From: Streptomyces sp. CB03234
GTDB lineage: Bacteria; Actinomycetota; Actinomycetes; Streptomycetales; Streptomycetaceae
Direction of reading: 5' to 3'
Assembly: GCF_001905885.1 (NCBI RefSeq)
Contig: NZ_LIYH01000005.1
Location: 310,001 to 374,000 of the forward strand
DNA length: 64,000 nucleotides
Shown here: piece after piece, positions 22,368-30,912 of the stretch
How the letters are laid out: each line of letters begins with the position of its first letter
Position numbering within the stretch: the stretch's first letter is position 1
Program-made: the position numbers and the translations under genes
Notes under the pieces: generated by a model
Databases searched by the model: none
The model's input: the letters and a program-made list of their open reading frames with translations, nothing else
What the model was told of the DNA's origin: nothing

Positions 22368-22581
22368 TGTCCCCACCGTTGTCCACAGCGTGTGCCCGAT
22401 CGTGCGCGCCATGAGGGGAACATCTGTGCCCCTCGCCTCTGACCTGGTGTTTTCCAACCCGGATGAGGGGCACGTCGACCTGTGGGAACAAGCGTCCGCA
22501 GTCACATCGGCGTCAACCCGATGCAAGTTATCCACAGATCGTCTGACCTTTTCCACCCGCTGTGCACAACGCTGTGGATAA
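22368..22581. promoter_or_regulatory. DnaA-box cluster
   Basis: The gap between the rhomboid gene and crgA holds three perfect DnaA boxes: TTGTCCACA at 22379-22387 (+), TTATCCACA at 22528-22536 (+) and 22573-22581 (-). Two one-mismatch boxes lie at 22368-22376 and 22561-22569. DnaA-box clusters away from oriC are known in Streptomyces and can titrate DnaA. No gene is visible in this stretch. Confidence 0.8.
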
Positions 22582-22601
22582 CTCAGGGCAAGGCTTGACA
22601 G

Positions 22602-22859
22602 CTACTTCCACTGAGTGGAGACGCCGAAGCCGGCCGCGATGAAGCCGAAGCCGACCACGATGTTCAGGTTCCCGAGCGACTCGACGGGCAGGGAGCCGTC
22701 GGTGACGTAGAAGACCACGATCCAGGCGAGGCCGATGGCGAACAGCGCCAGCATCACCGGAGCCACCCAGCTGCGGCTGGTCAGCTTGATGTTGGTCGCC
22801 TGCTTCGCGGACGGCGGGGGCGTGAAGTCGGCCTTCTTGCGGATACGTGACTTCGGCAC
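22602..22859 (-). CDS. crgA: Cell division protein CrgA
   Basis: The 85-aa protein starts at GTG 22859 behind AGGAGAG. It reads MPKSRIRKKADFTPPP..., then two membrane helices (VAPVMLALFAIGLAWIVVFYV and LNIVVGFGFIAAGFGV) and the conserved ending STQWK. CrgA sits in the membrane at division sites and controls FtsZ-ring timing and placement in sporulating Streptomyces. In mycobacteria it bridges FtsZ and septal synthases. The gene lies directly beside the DnaA-box cluster, which may link its expression to replication. Confidence 0.96.
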   Translation of the reverse strand: MPKSRIRKKADFTPPPSAKQATNIKLTSRSWVAPVMLALFAIGLAWIVVFYVTDGSLPVESLGNLNIVVGFGFIAAGFGVSTQWK

Positions 22860-23020
22860 GAGGGACTCTCCTGTCGATGCGCTGCGTGACCGCGCAGGGA
22901 ACTGTGGGTGTTGTGCTGGCCTTGTGGCTGGTCGCCGGGGTGGAGACGAGGGGGACCACTGCCTCACCCGGGCGTCCGTTAGCGTAGTGCTTCCGCGGCG
23001 CTGAAGGAGATAAGGGTACG

Positions 23021-23791
23021 TTGAGCAATTCCGCCGACTCTCCCGAAGAGCAGGCCGGGCGCAGGAACTGGCGGCCGGTCCGGCTGCTCACCGCTGCCGT
23101 CTTCGCCCTCGCCGGTCTGATCTTCGTCACCAGCTTCAACACCGCCAAGGGCACCAACATCCGTACGGACGCCTCGCTGCTGAAGCTCTCCGACCTCATC
23201 CGCGAGCGCAGCCACAAGAACGCCGAACTCGACGAGACCACCGCGACGGTACGGGACCAGGTCGACACCCTCGCCCGCCGCGACGACGGCTCCACCAAGG
23301 CCGAGGACGCCAAGCTCGGGGCCCTGGAGAAGGCCGCGGGCACCACCGAGGTCGGCGGCCAGGGCCTCACCGTCACGCTCAACGACGCCCCGCCCGGCGC
23401 CCAGGCCGCCCCCGGCTACCCCGAGCCGCAGGCCAACGACCTGGTCATCCACCAGCAGGACCTCCAGGCCGTCGTCAACGCCCTGTGGAAGGGCGGCGCC
23501 AAGGGCATCCGCGTGATGGACCAGCGGCTGATCTCCACCAGCGCGGTGCGCTGTGTCGGCAACACCCTGATCCTCCAGGGCCGCGTCTACTCCCCGCCGT
23601 ACCGGATCACCGCCGTCGGTGACAGCGGGAAGCTCCAGCGCGCTCTCGACGACTCCACCGCCATCCAGAACTACCTGCTGTATGTGAAGGCGTACGGGCT
23701 CGGCTGGAAAGTCGACGAGCACGAGACGGTGACTCTCCCCGGCTACTCGGGCACAGTGGATCTCCACTACGCGAAGCCTGTGACCGACTAG
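23021..23791 (+). CDS. DUF881 membrane-anchored protein
   Basis: The 256-aa protein probably starts at TTG 23021 behind GAAGGAGAT. It has one N-terminal membrane helix (LLTAAVFALAGLIFVTSF), a coiled-coil region (SLLKLSDLIRERSHKNAELDETT) and the DUF881 domain with GQGLTVTLNDAPPG, NDLVIHQQDLQAVVNALW and GAKGIRVMDQRLIS. The domain lies outside the membrane and its function is not established. DUF881 genes accompany crgA and sortase genes in many actinobacteria. The rare TTG start is supported by the ribosome binding site and the lack of other nearby starts. Confidence 0.88.
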   Translation: MSNSADSPEEQAGRRNWRPVRLLTAAVFALAGLIFVTSFNTAKGTNIRTDASLLKLSDLIRERSHKNAELDETTATVRDQVDTLARRDDGSTKAEDAKLGALEKAAGTTEVGGQGLTVTLNDAPPGAQAAPGYPEPQANDLVIHQQDLQAVVNALWKGGAKGIRVMDQRLISTSAVRCVGNTLILQGRVYSPPYRITAVGDSGKLQRALDDSTAIQNYLLYVKAYGLGWKVDEHETVTLPGYSGTVDLHYAKPVTD

Positions 23792-23812
23792 CTCTGGTTC
23801 CGGGAGGGGCCT

Positions 23813-24499
23813 GTGCGGCTGATCGTCAGGAGCCTCAGCGAACTGTGCCTCACCGCCGGCACCGTCATCGTGCTGTTCGTGGTGTACGTCGTCCACTGGA
23901 CCGGCGTGGAGGCCGAGGGCGCCACGGTCGGCGAGATCGGCGCGCTGGAGGAGCGGTGGGCCCGGGCACCGGTACCGCCCCCGGCACCGGAAACGGCGCC
24001 CGCGCCCCCGCCCCCGCCTCCGCCGTACGAGGACGGCGAACCGTTCGCCGTCATGTACATCCCCCGCTTCGGGGCGGACTGGGACTGGCCCGTCCTGGAA
24101 GGCACCGAGGCCGCCACCCTCAAGAAGGGCCTCGGGCACTACGCCGCCACCGCCCGGCTCGGCGCGACGGGGAACTTCTCGGTGGCCGGCCACCGCCGTA
24201 CGTACGGCGACCCCTTCAAGGACTTCCCCGAGCTGCGCCCCGGCGACGCGGTGATCCTCAACGACGGGACGACCTGGTTCACGTACCGCGTCGCGAGGAA
24301 GCCGTACCGGACCGTCCCCGCCGACACCGGTGTCGTCGACCCGGTCCCGGCGAAGTCGGGGTTCGGCGGCCCCGGGCGCTACCTGACCCTCACCACCTGT
24401 GACCCGGAGTGGGGCAGCAGCCACCGGCTGATCGCCTGGGCGCGGCTGGAGGCCACCCGGCCTGTGACGCAGGGCAAGCCCCCGGCTTTCCACAGGTGA
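23813..24499 (+). CDS. Class E sortase
   Basis: The 228-aa protein from GTG 23813 has an N-terminal membrane helix, a Pro-rich spacer (PVPPPAPETAPAPPPPPPP) and the sortase beta-barrel. Catalytic residues visible are His127 in AGHRRTYG, Cys196 in TLTTCDPEW and Arg205 in GSSHRL. Class E sortases join secreted proteins with LAXTG-type signals to peptidoglycan in actinobacteria. It is the first of three sortases in a row and follows the DUF881 gene by 21 bp. Confidence 0.92.
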   Translation: MRLIVRSLSELCLTAGTVIVLFVVYVVHWTGVEAEGATVGEIGALEERWARAPVPPPAPETAPAPPPPPPPYEDGEPFAVMYIPRFGADWDWPVLEGTEAATLKKGLGHYAATARLGATGNFSVAGHRRTYGDPFKDFPELRPGDAVILNDGTTWFTYRVARKPYRTVPADTGVVDPVPAKSGFGGPGRYLTLTTCDPEWGSSHRLIAWARLEATRPVTQGKPPAFHR

Positions 24500-24593
24500 C
24501 CCACCCCACGGGCATCGCCCCGTACTCTGGTGCGGTATCGAAGGGCATTCGACGAGCAGTCGACGAGTATCGAGGGAAGGACCAGCAGGCCTC

Positions 24594-24755
24594 ATGTACG
24601 GCTGGATCTGGCGGCATCTGCCGGGCAACGCGTGGGTGCGGGCGCTGATTTCGCTCGTACTGCTCCTCGCGGTGGTCTATGTGCTCTTCCAGTACGTGTT
24701 CCCCTGGGCGGAGCCTCTGCTTCCGTTCAACGATGTGACGGTGGACGGTCAGTGA
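24594..24755 (+). CDS. Small membrane protein, 53 aa
   Basis: The frame starts at ATG 24594 (MYGWIWRHLPGNAWVRAL) and has one strong membrane helix (ALISLVLLLAVVYVLFQYVF) followed by an acidic tail ending TVDGQ. The stop overlaps the GTG of the pabA/trpG gene by four bases, so it is coupled to it. Codon use is normal for the genome. The gene seems conserved at this place in Streptomyces. A role with the sortases is possible but is only inferred from position. Confidence 0.75.
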   Translation: MYGWIWRHLPGNAWVRALISLVLLLAVVYVLFQYVFPWAEPLLPFNDVTVDGQ

Positions 24756-25390
24756 GCGCGCGCATTCTCGTCGTCGACAACTACGACAGCTTCGTCTTCA
24801 ACCTGGTCCAGTACCTGTATCAGCTCGGTGCCGAGTGCGAGGTCCGGCGCAACGACCAGGTCGAGCTGAGCCACGCACAGGACGGCTTCGACGGCGTGCT
24901 GCTCTCGCCCGGGCCCGGCACGCCCGAGGAGGCCGGCGTCTGCGTCGACATGGTGCGCCACTGCGCCGGCACCGGCATCCCCGTCTTCGGCGTGTGCCTG
25001 GGCATGCAGTCGATGGCGGTGGCGTACGGCGGTGTCGTCGACCGCGCGCCCGAGCTGCTGCACGGCAAGACCTCCCCGGTCGTGCACGAGGGGCGAGGTG
25101 TCTTCGCCGGGCTGCCGTCGCCGTTCACCGCGACCCGGTACCACTCGCTGGCCGCCGAGCCCGCCGACCTGCCGGACGTGCTGGAGGTCACCGCGCGGAC
25201 CGAGGACGGCATCATCATGGGGCTGCGGCACCGTGAGTACGCCGTCGAGGGCGTGCAGTTCCACCCCGAGTCGGTGCTCACCGAGCACGGGCACCTGATG
25301 CTCGCCAACTGGCTGGAGCAGTGCGGCGACACCGGCGCGGTCGGCCGGTCGGCAGGGCTCGCGCCGGTGGTGGGCAAGGCCGTCGCGTGA
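24752..25390 (+). CDS. pabA/trpG: Anthranilate / aminodeoxychorismate synthase glutaminase subunit
   Basis: The 212-aa class I glutamine amidotransferase starts at GTG 24752. Visible are ILVVDNYDSFVFNLVQYL, the oxyanion region LLSPGPGTPEEAG, the nucleophile Cys82 in FGVCLGMQS, and His171/Glu173 in FHPES. It provides ammonia from glutamine to a chorismate-using partner for tryptophan or folate synthesis; no such partner lies in this window. It is coupled to the small membrane protein before it and the sortase after it, an unusual neighbourhood for a biosynthetic enzyme. Confidence 0.93.
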   Translation: MSARILVVDNYDSFVFNLVQYLYQLGAECEVRRNDQVELSHAQDGFDGVLLSPGPGTPEEAGVCVDMVRHCAGTGIPVFGVCLGMQSMAVAYGGVVDRAPELLHGKTSPVVHEGRGVFAGLPSPFTATRYHSLAAEPADLPDVLEVTARTEDGIIMGLRHREYAVEGVQFHPESVLTEHGHLMLANWLEQCGDTGAVGRSAGLAPVVGKAVA

Positions 25391-26451
25391 CCCCCGTGCG
25401 CCCGGAGCACGAGCACGGTTCGCCGTGGTTCCGGGCGGCGAACCTGCCGGAATCGGAGCCTCCGGATCCGGCGCCCGCACCCACGCCGGCACCCGTGCCC
25501 GATCCCGAGCCCGCACCCGCGCCCTATGCCGAGGCCTGGGCACCCGAGCCCACCGCCCCCGTACCGGACGACGAGACGATGGCCCTCCGCACGGAGGACA
25601 CCCGGCGAATAGTGGCCGACCCGGCCACCCGGCGGCCGACCGGAGGCCGCGCCGAGCGCCGCAAGGCCGCCAAGGGGCGCGGCCGCCGCCGCAAGGGCGC
25701 GTCCCCCACACCGCCGGCTCCCGCCGCCCCCGGCAGGCCGCTCACCCGCGTGGAGGCCCGGCGCGCCGCCCGCGCCCGCAAGGACAGCGTCGGGGTCGTC
25801 GCCAGCCGGGTCGTCGGTGAGGTGTTCATCACCTTCGGCGTCGTCATGCTCCTGTTCGTCACCTACCAGCTGTGGTGGACGAACATCCGCGCCGGCCTGG
25901 AGGTCGACAAGGCGAAGAAGGGCATCGAGGACGCCTGGGCCGAGGGCCGCAAGCCGGACGCCTTCGAGCCCGGCCAGGGCTTCGCGATCATGTACATCCC
26001 CAAGCTGGACGTCGTCGTACCCATCGCCGAGGGGATCAACAAGGAGAAGGTCCTCGACCGGGGCATGGTCGGCCATTACGCCGAGGGCCAGCTCAAGACG
26101 GCCATGCCCTCCGACAAGCAGGGCAACTTCGCGGTCGCCGGCCACCGCAACACCCACGGCGAGCCGTTCCGCTACATCAACAGGCTCACGCCGGGCGACC
26201 CGATCGTCGTGGAGACCCAGGACGCGTACTACACCTACGAGATGGCGAGCATCCTGCCGCAGACCCCGCCCTCGAACGTCTCGGTGATCCAGCCCGTCCC
26301 GGAGGGCTCCGGTTTCACCGGACCGGGCCGGTACATCACGCTCACCACCTGCACGCCCGAGTTCACCAGTACGTACCGGATGATCGTGTGGGGCAAGATG
26401 GTCGACGAACGCCCGCGCAGCAAGGGGAAACCGGACGCGCTCGTAGGCTAG
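25387..26451 (+). CDS. Class E sortase with long cytoplasmic N-terminus
   Basis: The 354-aa product starts at GTG 25387 over the pabA stop. The first 150 residues are disordered: a Pro/Ala/Glu repeat (PAPAPTPAPVPDPEPAPAP) and then a very basic stretch (RRKAAKGRGRRRKG, RRAARARKDS). A membrane helix (GEVFITFGVVMLLFVTYQLWW) and the sortase domain follow, with His in VAGHRNTHGEP, Cys in TLTTCTPEF and Arg in STYRM. The basic tail may bind nucleic acid or acidic membrane lipids. The extension is much longer than in the neighbouring sortases. Confidence 0.9.
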   Translation: MTPVRPEHEHGSPWFRAANLPESEPPDPAPAPTPAPVPDPEPAPAPYAEAWAPEPTAPVPDDETMALRTEDTRRIVADPATRRPTGGRAERRKAAKGRGRRRKGASPTPPAPAAPGRPLTRVEARRAARARKDSVGVVASRVVGEVFITFGVVMLLFVTYQLWWTNIRAGLEVDKAKKGIEDAWAEGRKPDAFEPGQGFAIMYIPKLDVVVPIAEGINKEKVLDRGMVGHYAEGQLKTAMPSDKQGNFAVAGHRNTHGEPFRYINRLTPGDPIVVETQDAYYTYEMASILPQTPPSNVSVIQPVPEGSGFTGPGRYITLTTCTPEFTSTYRMIVWGKMVDERPRSKGKPDALVG

Positions 26452-26489
26452 GGCGGCCTGGCTTTCGACCTTCAGACGGGACAGATGTA

Positions 26490-27167
26490 GTGGCACGTGC
26501 GCGCAACCGGATCGCCGGCGTCATCAGTGTGTTCGGCGAGCTGTTGATCACCGCTGGGGTGCTCATGGGCCTCTTCGTCGTCTACTCACTGTGGTGGACC
26601 AACGTCCTGGCCGACCGCGAGGCCGACAAGCAGGGCGACGAGGTCCGCCACCACTGGGCCGCGTCGGGCCCGGGCGCCCTCGACACCAAGGACGGCATCG
26701 GATTCCTCCACGTGCCGGCGATGAAGAACGGCGAGGTGCTGGTCAAGAAGGGCACCGACCCGGAGACCCTCAACAACGGCGTCGCCGGCTACTACACCGC
26801 CCCGGTCAAGTCCGCCCTCCCCACCGACAAGCAGGGCAACTTCACGCTGGCCGCGCACCGCGACGGACACGGCGCGAAGTTCCACAACATCCACAAGCTC
26901 AAGACCGGCGACTCGATCGTCTTCGAGTCCAAGGACACCTGGTACGTCTACAAGGTCTACAAGACGCTGCCGGAGACGTCGAAGTACAACGTGGACGTCC
27001 TCCAGCCGGTCCCCAAGGAGTCGGGCAAGACCAAGCCGGGCCGCTACATCACCCTCACCACCTGCACGCCGATGTACAGCTCGACGTACCGCTACATCGT
27101 GTGGGGCGAGCTGGAGCGCACCGAGAAGGTCGACAGCGCCCGTACGCGCCCGGCGGAGCTGCGCTAG
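26490..27167 (+). CDS. Class E sortase
   Basis: The 225-aa protein from GTG 26490 has an N-terminal helix (GVISVFGELLITAGVLMGLFVVYSLWW), very like the second sortase, and the sortase barrel. The catalytic His lies in LAAHRDGHG, where the other two have AGHRxTxG; Cys is in TLTTCTPMY and Arg in STYRY. The likeness to its upstream neighbour suggests duplication followed by change in the His loop, which may alter substrate choice. The ribosome binding site is weak. Confidence 0.9.
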   Translation: MARARNRIAGVISVFGELLITAGVLMGLFVVYSLWWTNVLADREADKQGDEVRHHWAASGPGALDTKDGIGFLHVPAMKNGEVLVKKGTDPETLNNGVAGYYTAPVKSALPTDKQGNFTLAAHRDGHGAKFHNIHKLKTGDSIVFESKDTWYVYKVYKTLPETSKYNVDVLQPVPKESGKTKPGRYITLTTCTPMYSSTYRYIVWGELERTEKVDSARTRPAELR

Positions 27168-27185
27168 GCCCTGTCCGGCGGCGAC

Positions 27186-27231
27186 ACGACGAAGCCCCGG
27201 CGCCCTCCTCAGGGCGCCGGGGCTTCGTCGT
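27186..27231. terminator. Bidirectional terminator between sortase and pknB
   Basis: A perfect 21-bp stem (27186-27206 with 27211-27231) closes on a four-base loop. It lies between convergent genes and can serve both. Confidence 0.88.
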
Positions 27232-27243
27232 ACGTGAGCGGCG

Positions 27244-29280
27244 TCAGCCCTGCTCGCGGAAGGTGATCCCCGACGGGCCGCCGAAGAAGCCGCCGTCCTC
27301 GTCGGTGTCCCCGTTGTTCCCGTTACCGCCGTTGTTCCCGTTGCCGCCGCCCTGGCAGCCCACGGTGGTCAGCGTGACGGTGGTGGACGCCGGGTCCGCC
27401 TGCGTACCGGGCTTCGGGTCGCTGTCGGCCACGATGGCGTTGTCGTCCGCCGGGCAGCCCTGGGCGACCTGGATGTTGGTGAAGCCGCTGGCCCCCAGCG
27501 TCTGCTTGGCCTGGCCCAGGTTCTGCAGCCGCACCTCGGGCACCGGGACCTGCTGGGGCTGCTGCGGGCCCTTGGAGACCTTCAGGGTCACCTCGCTGCC
27601 CTTGGGCGCCTTGGAGTTCCCGCCGGGGCTCTGCTCGGTGACGGTGCCCGCGGGCTGGTCCGAGTCGACGTCCTCCCGCTTGACCGTGAAGCCGAGCGTC
27701 TCCAGCTGGGACTTGGCCGCGTCGAACTGCTGACCGGTGACCGGCGGCACGGTCCGCTCGGCCTGCTTGGACACCGTGATGGTGACCTCGGTGCCCTTCT
27801 CGGCCTGGGTGCCGCCCGACGGGTCCTGCTCGATGACCTCGCCCGGGTCCTTGTCGGACTCCTTGTACTCGACCTTGACCTCGAAGCCCTTGTCCTCCAG
27901 GGACTGCCGCGCGGTGTTCTCGGACTGCTCCATCACATTGGGCACCTCGATCTTCGCGGCACCCTCGGAGACGACGACCGAGACGGTCCCGCCCTCCTGC
28001 AACGTCCCGGATTCGGGCGACTGGCTGCAGATCGTGCCCTTCGGCCGGTCGCAGGCGTCGGAGCCGGACCGGGCGATCTTCAGCCCGGCGTCCTCCACCG
28101 TCCGCTCGGCCTCCGGGAACGGCTTGCCGACCACATTCGGTACGTCCACCGAGTCGGAGCCGCCCTGGTCGCCGAAGACGGACTTGCCGATCAGGATGGC
28201 ACCGACCAGGACCAGGATGCCCGCCAGGATCAGCAGGATCGTCGAGATGTTCGACTTCTTCTGGCGGCGGCGGTCCGGCCGGTCGTCATAGCCGTAACCG
28301 CCGTCGTCCGGGTTCATGGGCGGCAGCATCGACGTCTGCCCGGCCGGATCGGCCGGACGCATCGCCGTGGTCGGCTGGTCGTCGGGGCCGCCGTAGCCCC
28401 CGTACCCGGCCGCTCCCATCGCCGCCGTCGCGGCGACCGGCTGGCCGTCGAGGCACGCCTCGATGTCGGCGCGCATCTCGTCCGCCGACTGGTAGCGGTA
28501 GTCCGGGTCCTTGACCAGCGCCTTCAGGACGATGGCGTCCATCTCGGGCGTGATCTCGGGGTCGAAGTTGCTGGGCGGCTGCGGCTCCTCGCGTACGTGC
28601 TGGTACGCCACCGCGACTGGGGAGTCGCCCACGAACGGCGGGCGGACGGTCAGCAGCTCGTACAGCAGGCAGCCGGTGGAGTACAGGTCGGACCGGGCGT
28701 CGACCTGCTCGCCCTTGGCCTGCTCCGGGGAGAGGTACTGGGCGGTGCCGATCACGGCCGCGGTCTGCGTCATGGTCATCCCGGCGTCGCCCATGGCGCG
28801 GGCGATGCCGAAGTCCATGACCTTGACCTGGCCGGTGCGGGTCAGCATGACGTTCGCCGGCTTGATGTCGCGGTGGACGATGCCGGCCCGGTGCGAGTAC
28901 TCCAGCGCCTGGAGGATGCCGACCGTCATCTCCAGCGTGCGCTCGGGCAGCAGCTTGCGCCCCGAGTGCAGCAGCTCACGCAGGGTGGAGCCGTCGACGT
29001 ACTCCATCACGATGTACGGGATGGAGATGTTGTCGACGTAGTCCTCGCCGGTGTCGTAGACCGCGACGATCGCCGGGTGGTTGAGCGAGGCGGCCGACTG
29101 GGCCTCACGGCGGAACCGGGCCTGGAAGGACGGGTCACGGGCGAGGTCGGCCCGCAGCGTCTTCACGGCGACGGTGCGGCCGAGCCGGGTGTCGTGGGCG
29201 AGGTAGACCTCCGCCATGCCACCACGGCCGAGCACCGAGCCCAGCTCGTACCGGCCGCCGAGGCGACGCGGCTCTTCCAT
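27244..29280 (-). CDS. pknB: PASTA-domain Ser/Thr protein kinase PknB
   Basis: The 678-aa membrane kinase starts at ATG 29280. The kinase domain has GRGGMAEVYLA, Lys40 in VAVK, Asp138 in HRDIKPAN and Asp156 in DFGIA. A Gly/Tyr/Asp-rich juxtamembrane part, one membrane helix (ISTILLILAGILVLVGAILIG) and four PASTA repeats follow (VPNVVGKPFPEAERTVEDAG and related), then a fifth, weaker repeat-like region and a Gly/Asn tail. PASTA domains sense muropeptides or lipid II. The kinase phosphorylates division and envelope proteins, and PstP and FhaA/FhaB encoded next door are its usual partners. Confidence 0.96.
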   Translation of the reverse strand: MEEPRRLGGRYELGSVLGRGGMAEVYLAHDTRLGRTVAVKTLRADLARDPSFQARFRREAQSAASLNHPAIVAVYDTGEDYVDNISIPYIVMEYVDGSTLRELLHSGRKLLPERTLEMTVGILQALEYSHRAGIVHRDIKPANVMLTRTGQVKVMDFGIARAMGDAGMTMTQTAAVIGTAQYLSPEQAKGEQVDARSDLYSTGCLLYELLTVRPPFVGDSPVAVAYQHVREEPQPPSNFDPEITPEMDAIVLKALVKDPDYRYQSADEMRADIEACLDGQPVAATAAMGAAGYGGYGGPDDQPTTAMRPADPAGQTSMLPPMNPDDGGYGYDDRPDRRRQKKSNISTILLILAGILVLVGAILIGKSVFGDQGGSDSVDVPNVVGKPFPEAERTVEDAGLKIARSGSDACDRPKGTICSQSPESGTLQEGGTVSVVVSEGAAKIEVPNVMEQSENTARQSLEDKGFEVKVEYKESDKDPGEVIEQDPSGGTQAEKGTEVTITVSKQAERTVPPVTGQQFDAAKSQLETLGFTVKREDVDSDQPAGTVTEQSPGGNSKAPKGSEVTLKVSKGPQQPQQVPVPEVRLQNLGQAKQTLGASGFTNIQVAQGCPADDNAIVADSDPKPGTQADPASTTVTLTTVGCQGGGNGNNGGNGNNGDTDEDGGFFGGPSGITFREQG

Positions 29281-29445
29281 AACTGTTCCAGCCCTCTCCG
29301 TCAGTCCCGACCGCACCCGTGTGTGGTCCGGCGGTGTGCTGTTCGCGCATACGCTACCGGCCACGGGAAGTCGATCGAACCGCGACCACTACCTGATACG
29401 GGACCGGTACACACCGGTGCTCAGGCGCGGCCGCGGCTTCCCGCG

Positions 29446-30912
29446 TCACTTCTTGCTGTCGAGTACCGCCTTCATCACATCGCGGGCGATCGGCCCGGCG
29501 AGGCCGCCACCGCTGATGTCGTCACGGGTGGCGTTGGAGTCCTCGACCACCACGGCGACGGCGACCGGGGCCCCGTCGTCGGTCTTGGCGTACGAGATGA
29601 ACCAGGCGTACGGGCGGGCCTTGTTCAGCTCGCCGTGCTGGGCGGTACCGGTCTTGCCACCGACCTTCACCCCGTCGATCTTCGCCCGGCCGCCGGTGCC
29701 GTTCCGGCTCTCGACAACGCTCTCCATCATCTCCTGGACGAGCTGGGCGGTCTTCGGCGACATCGGCCGGCTCATCTCCTCCGGCTCGTGCTTCTCCAGC
29801 ACGTCGAGGTCCGGCGAGCGCAGCTCGTCCACCATGTACGGCTTCATCAGCTTGCCGTCGTTGGCGATCGCCGCGGCGACCATGGCCATCTGGAGCGGAG
29901 TGGTGTTGGTGTTGAACTGGCCGATGGAGGACAGCGCGTTCTGCGGGCGGTCCATGTTCCGGTCGTAGATCGACTTCGCGGCGCGGACCGGGGTGTCGAT
30001 CTCCGCGTTGTTGAAGCCGAACTTCTCCGCCATCTCGACCATCTTGTCGCGGCCGACCTCATGACCGAGCTTGGCGAAGACCGAGTTGCAGGACACCTCC
30101 ATCGCGTACCTCAGCGTGGCGTTCTCACAGCCCCGGGCGTGGTTCTTCATCGCGATACGGGTGTCGGGCAGGATGTACGGCTCGGGCGTATCGGTCGCCG
30201 CGTCGATGTCGGTGACCTTGCCGTTCTCCAGCGCCGCGGCGGCCGTCAGCACCTTGAAGGTGGAGCCGGGCGGGTAGATCTCGCGCAGCGCGCGGTTCAG
30301 CTTCGGCTTGTCCTTGTCCTTCTCCAGCGCCTGCCACGCCTTGGCGTCCTTGTCGTGGTAGCCGGCGAAGGACGACGGGTCGTACGAGGGCGTCGAGGCG
30401 AGCGCGAGGATCTTGCCGGTCGACGGCTCGATGGCGGCGACGGCGCCCTTCTTGTCGCCGAGCCCCTCGAAGGCGGCCTTCTGGGCGGCGCCATTGAGGG
30501 TGGTGACGACGTCACCGCCCTTCTTCTTGTCGCCGGTGAACATCGACAGGGTGCGGTCGAAGAAGAGCCGGTCGTCGTTGCCGGTGAGGATGCCGTCGTG
30601 GAGCTTCTCGAGCTGGTTGGCGTCGAACGCCTGCGAGGCGTAGCCCGTGACGGGCGCCCACATGGGGCCGTCGACGTAGGTGCGCTTGTACTTGTAGAAC
30701 GGGTCCTTCGAGTCGACGGTGCCGGTGATCGGCTTGCCGTCGACGATGATGTTGCCGCGGACGTTGGCGTACCGCTCGATCGTGACGCGCCGGTTCTTCT
30801 CGTGAGAGCTGAGCTCCCCGGCGCGGACGTACTGGATCCAGTTGTCCCGGATCAGCAGGGCGAGCACCAGCAGGCCGCAGAAGATCGCGATATGGCGCAG
30901 GGGCTTGTTCAC
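29446..30912 (-). CDS. pbpA: Class B penicillin-binding protein PbpA
   Basis: The 488-aa transpeptidase starts at GTG 30912, inside the stop of the rodA gene. It has one N-terminal membrane helix, a dimerisation domain, and the three active-site motifs Ser217-T-F-K, Ser274-C-N and Lys420-T-G-T. It cross-links peptidoglycan and probably pairs with the SEDS protein encoded just upstream. Mycobacterial PbpA is controlled by PknB-dependent phosphorylation. The same gene order here supports that function. Confidence 0.95.
   Translation of the reverse strand: MNKPLRHIAIFCGLLVLALLIRDNWIQYVRAGELSSHEKNRRVTIERYANVRGNIIVDGKPITGTVDSKDPFYKYKRTYVDGPMWAPVTGYASQAFDANQLEKLHDGILTGNDDRLFFDRTLSMFTGDKKKGGDVVTTLNGAAQKAAFEGLGDKKGAVAAIEPSTGKILALASTPSYDPSSFAGYHDKDAKAWQALEKDKDKPKLNRALREIYPPGSTFKVLTAAAALENGKVTDIDAATDTPEPYILPDTRIAMKNHARGCENATLRYAMEVSCNSVFAKLGHEVGRDKMVEMAEKFGFNNAEIDTPVRAAKSIYDRNMDRPQNALSSIGQFNTNTTPLQMAMVAAAIANDGKLMKPYMVDELRSPDLDVLEKHEPEEMSRPMSPKTAQLVQEMMESVVESRNGTGGRAKIDGVKVGGKTGTAQHGELNKARPYAWFISYAKTDDGAPVAVAVVVEDSNATRDDISGGGLAGPIARDVMKAVLDSKK

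Noticed and set aside
24485..24495. Extra DnaA box at the first sortase stop
   Set aside because: The sequence is TTTCCACAG and misses consensus positions at the 5' side.
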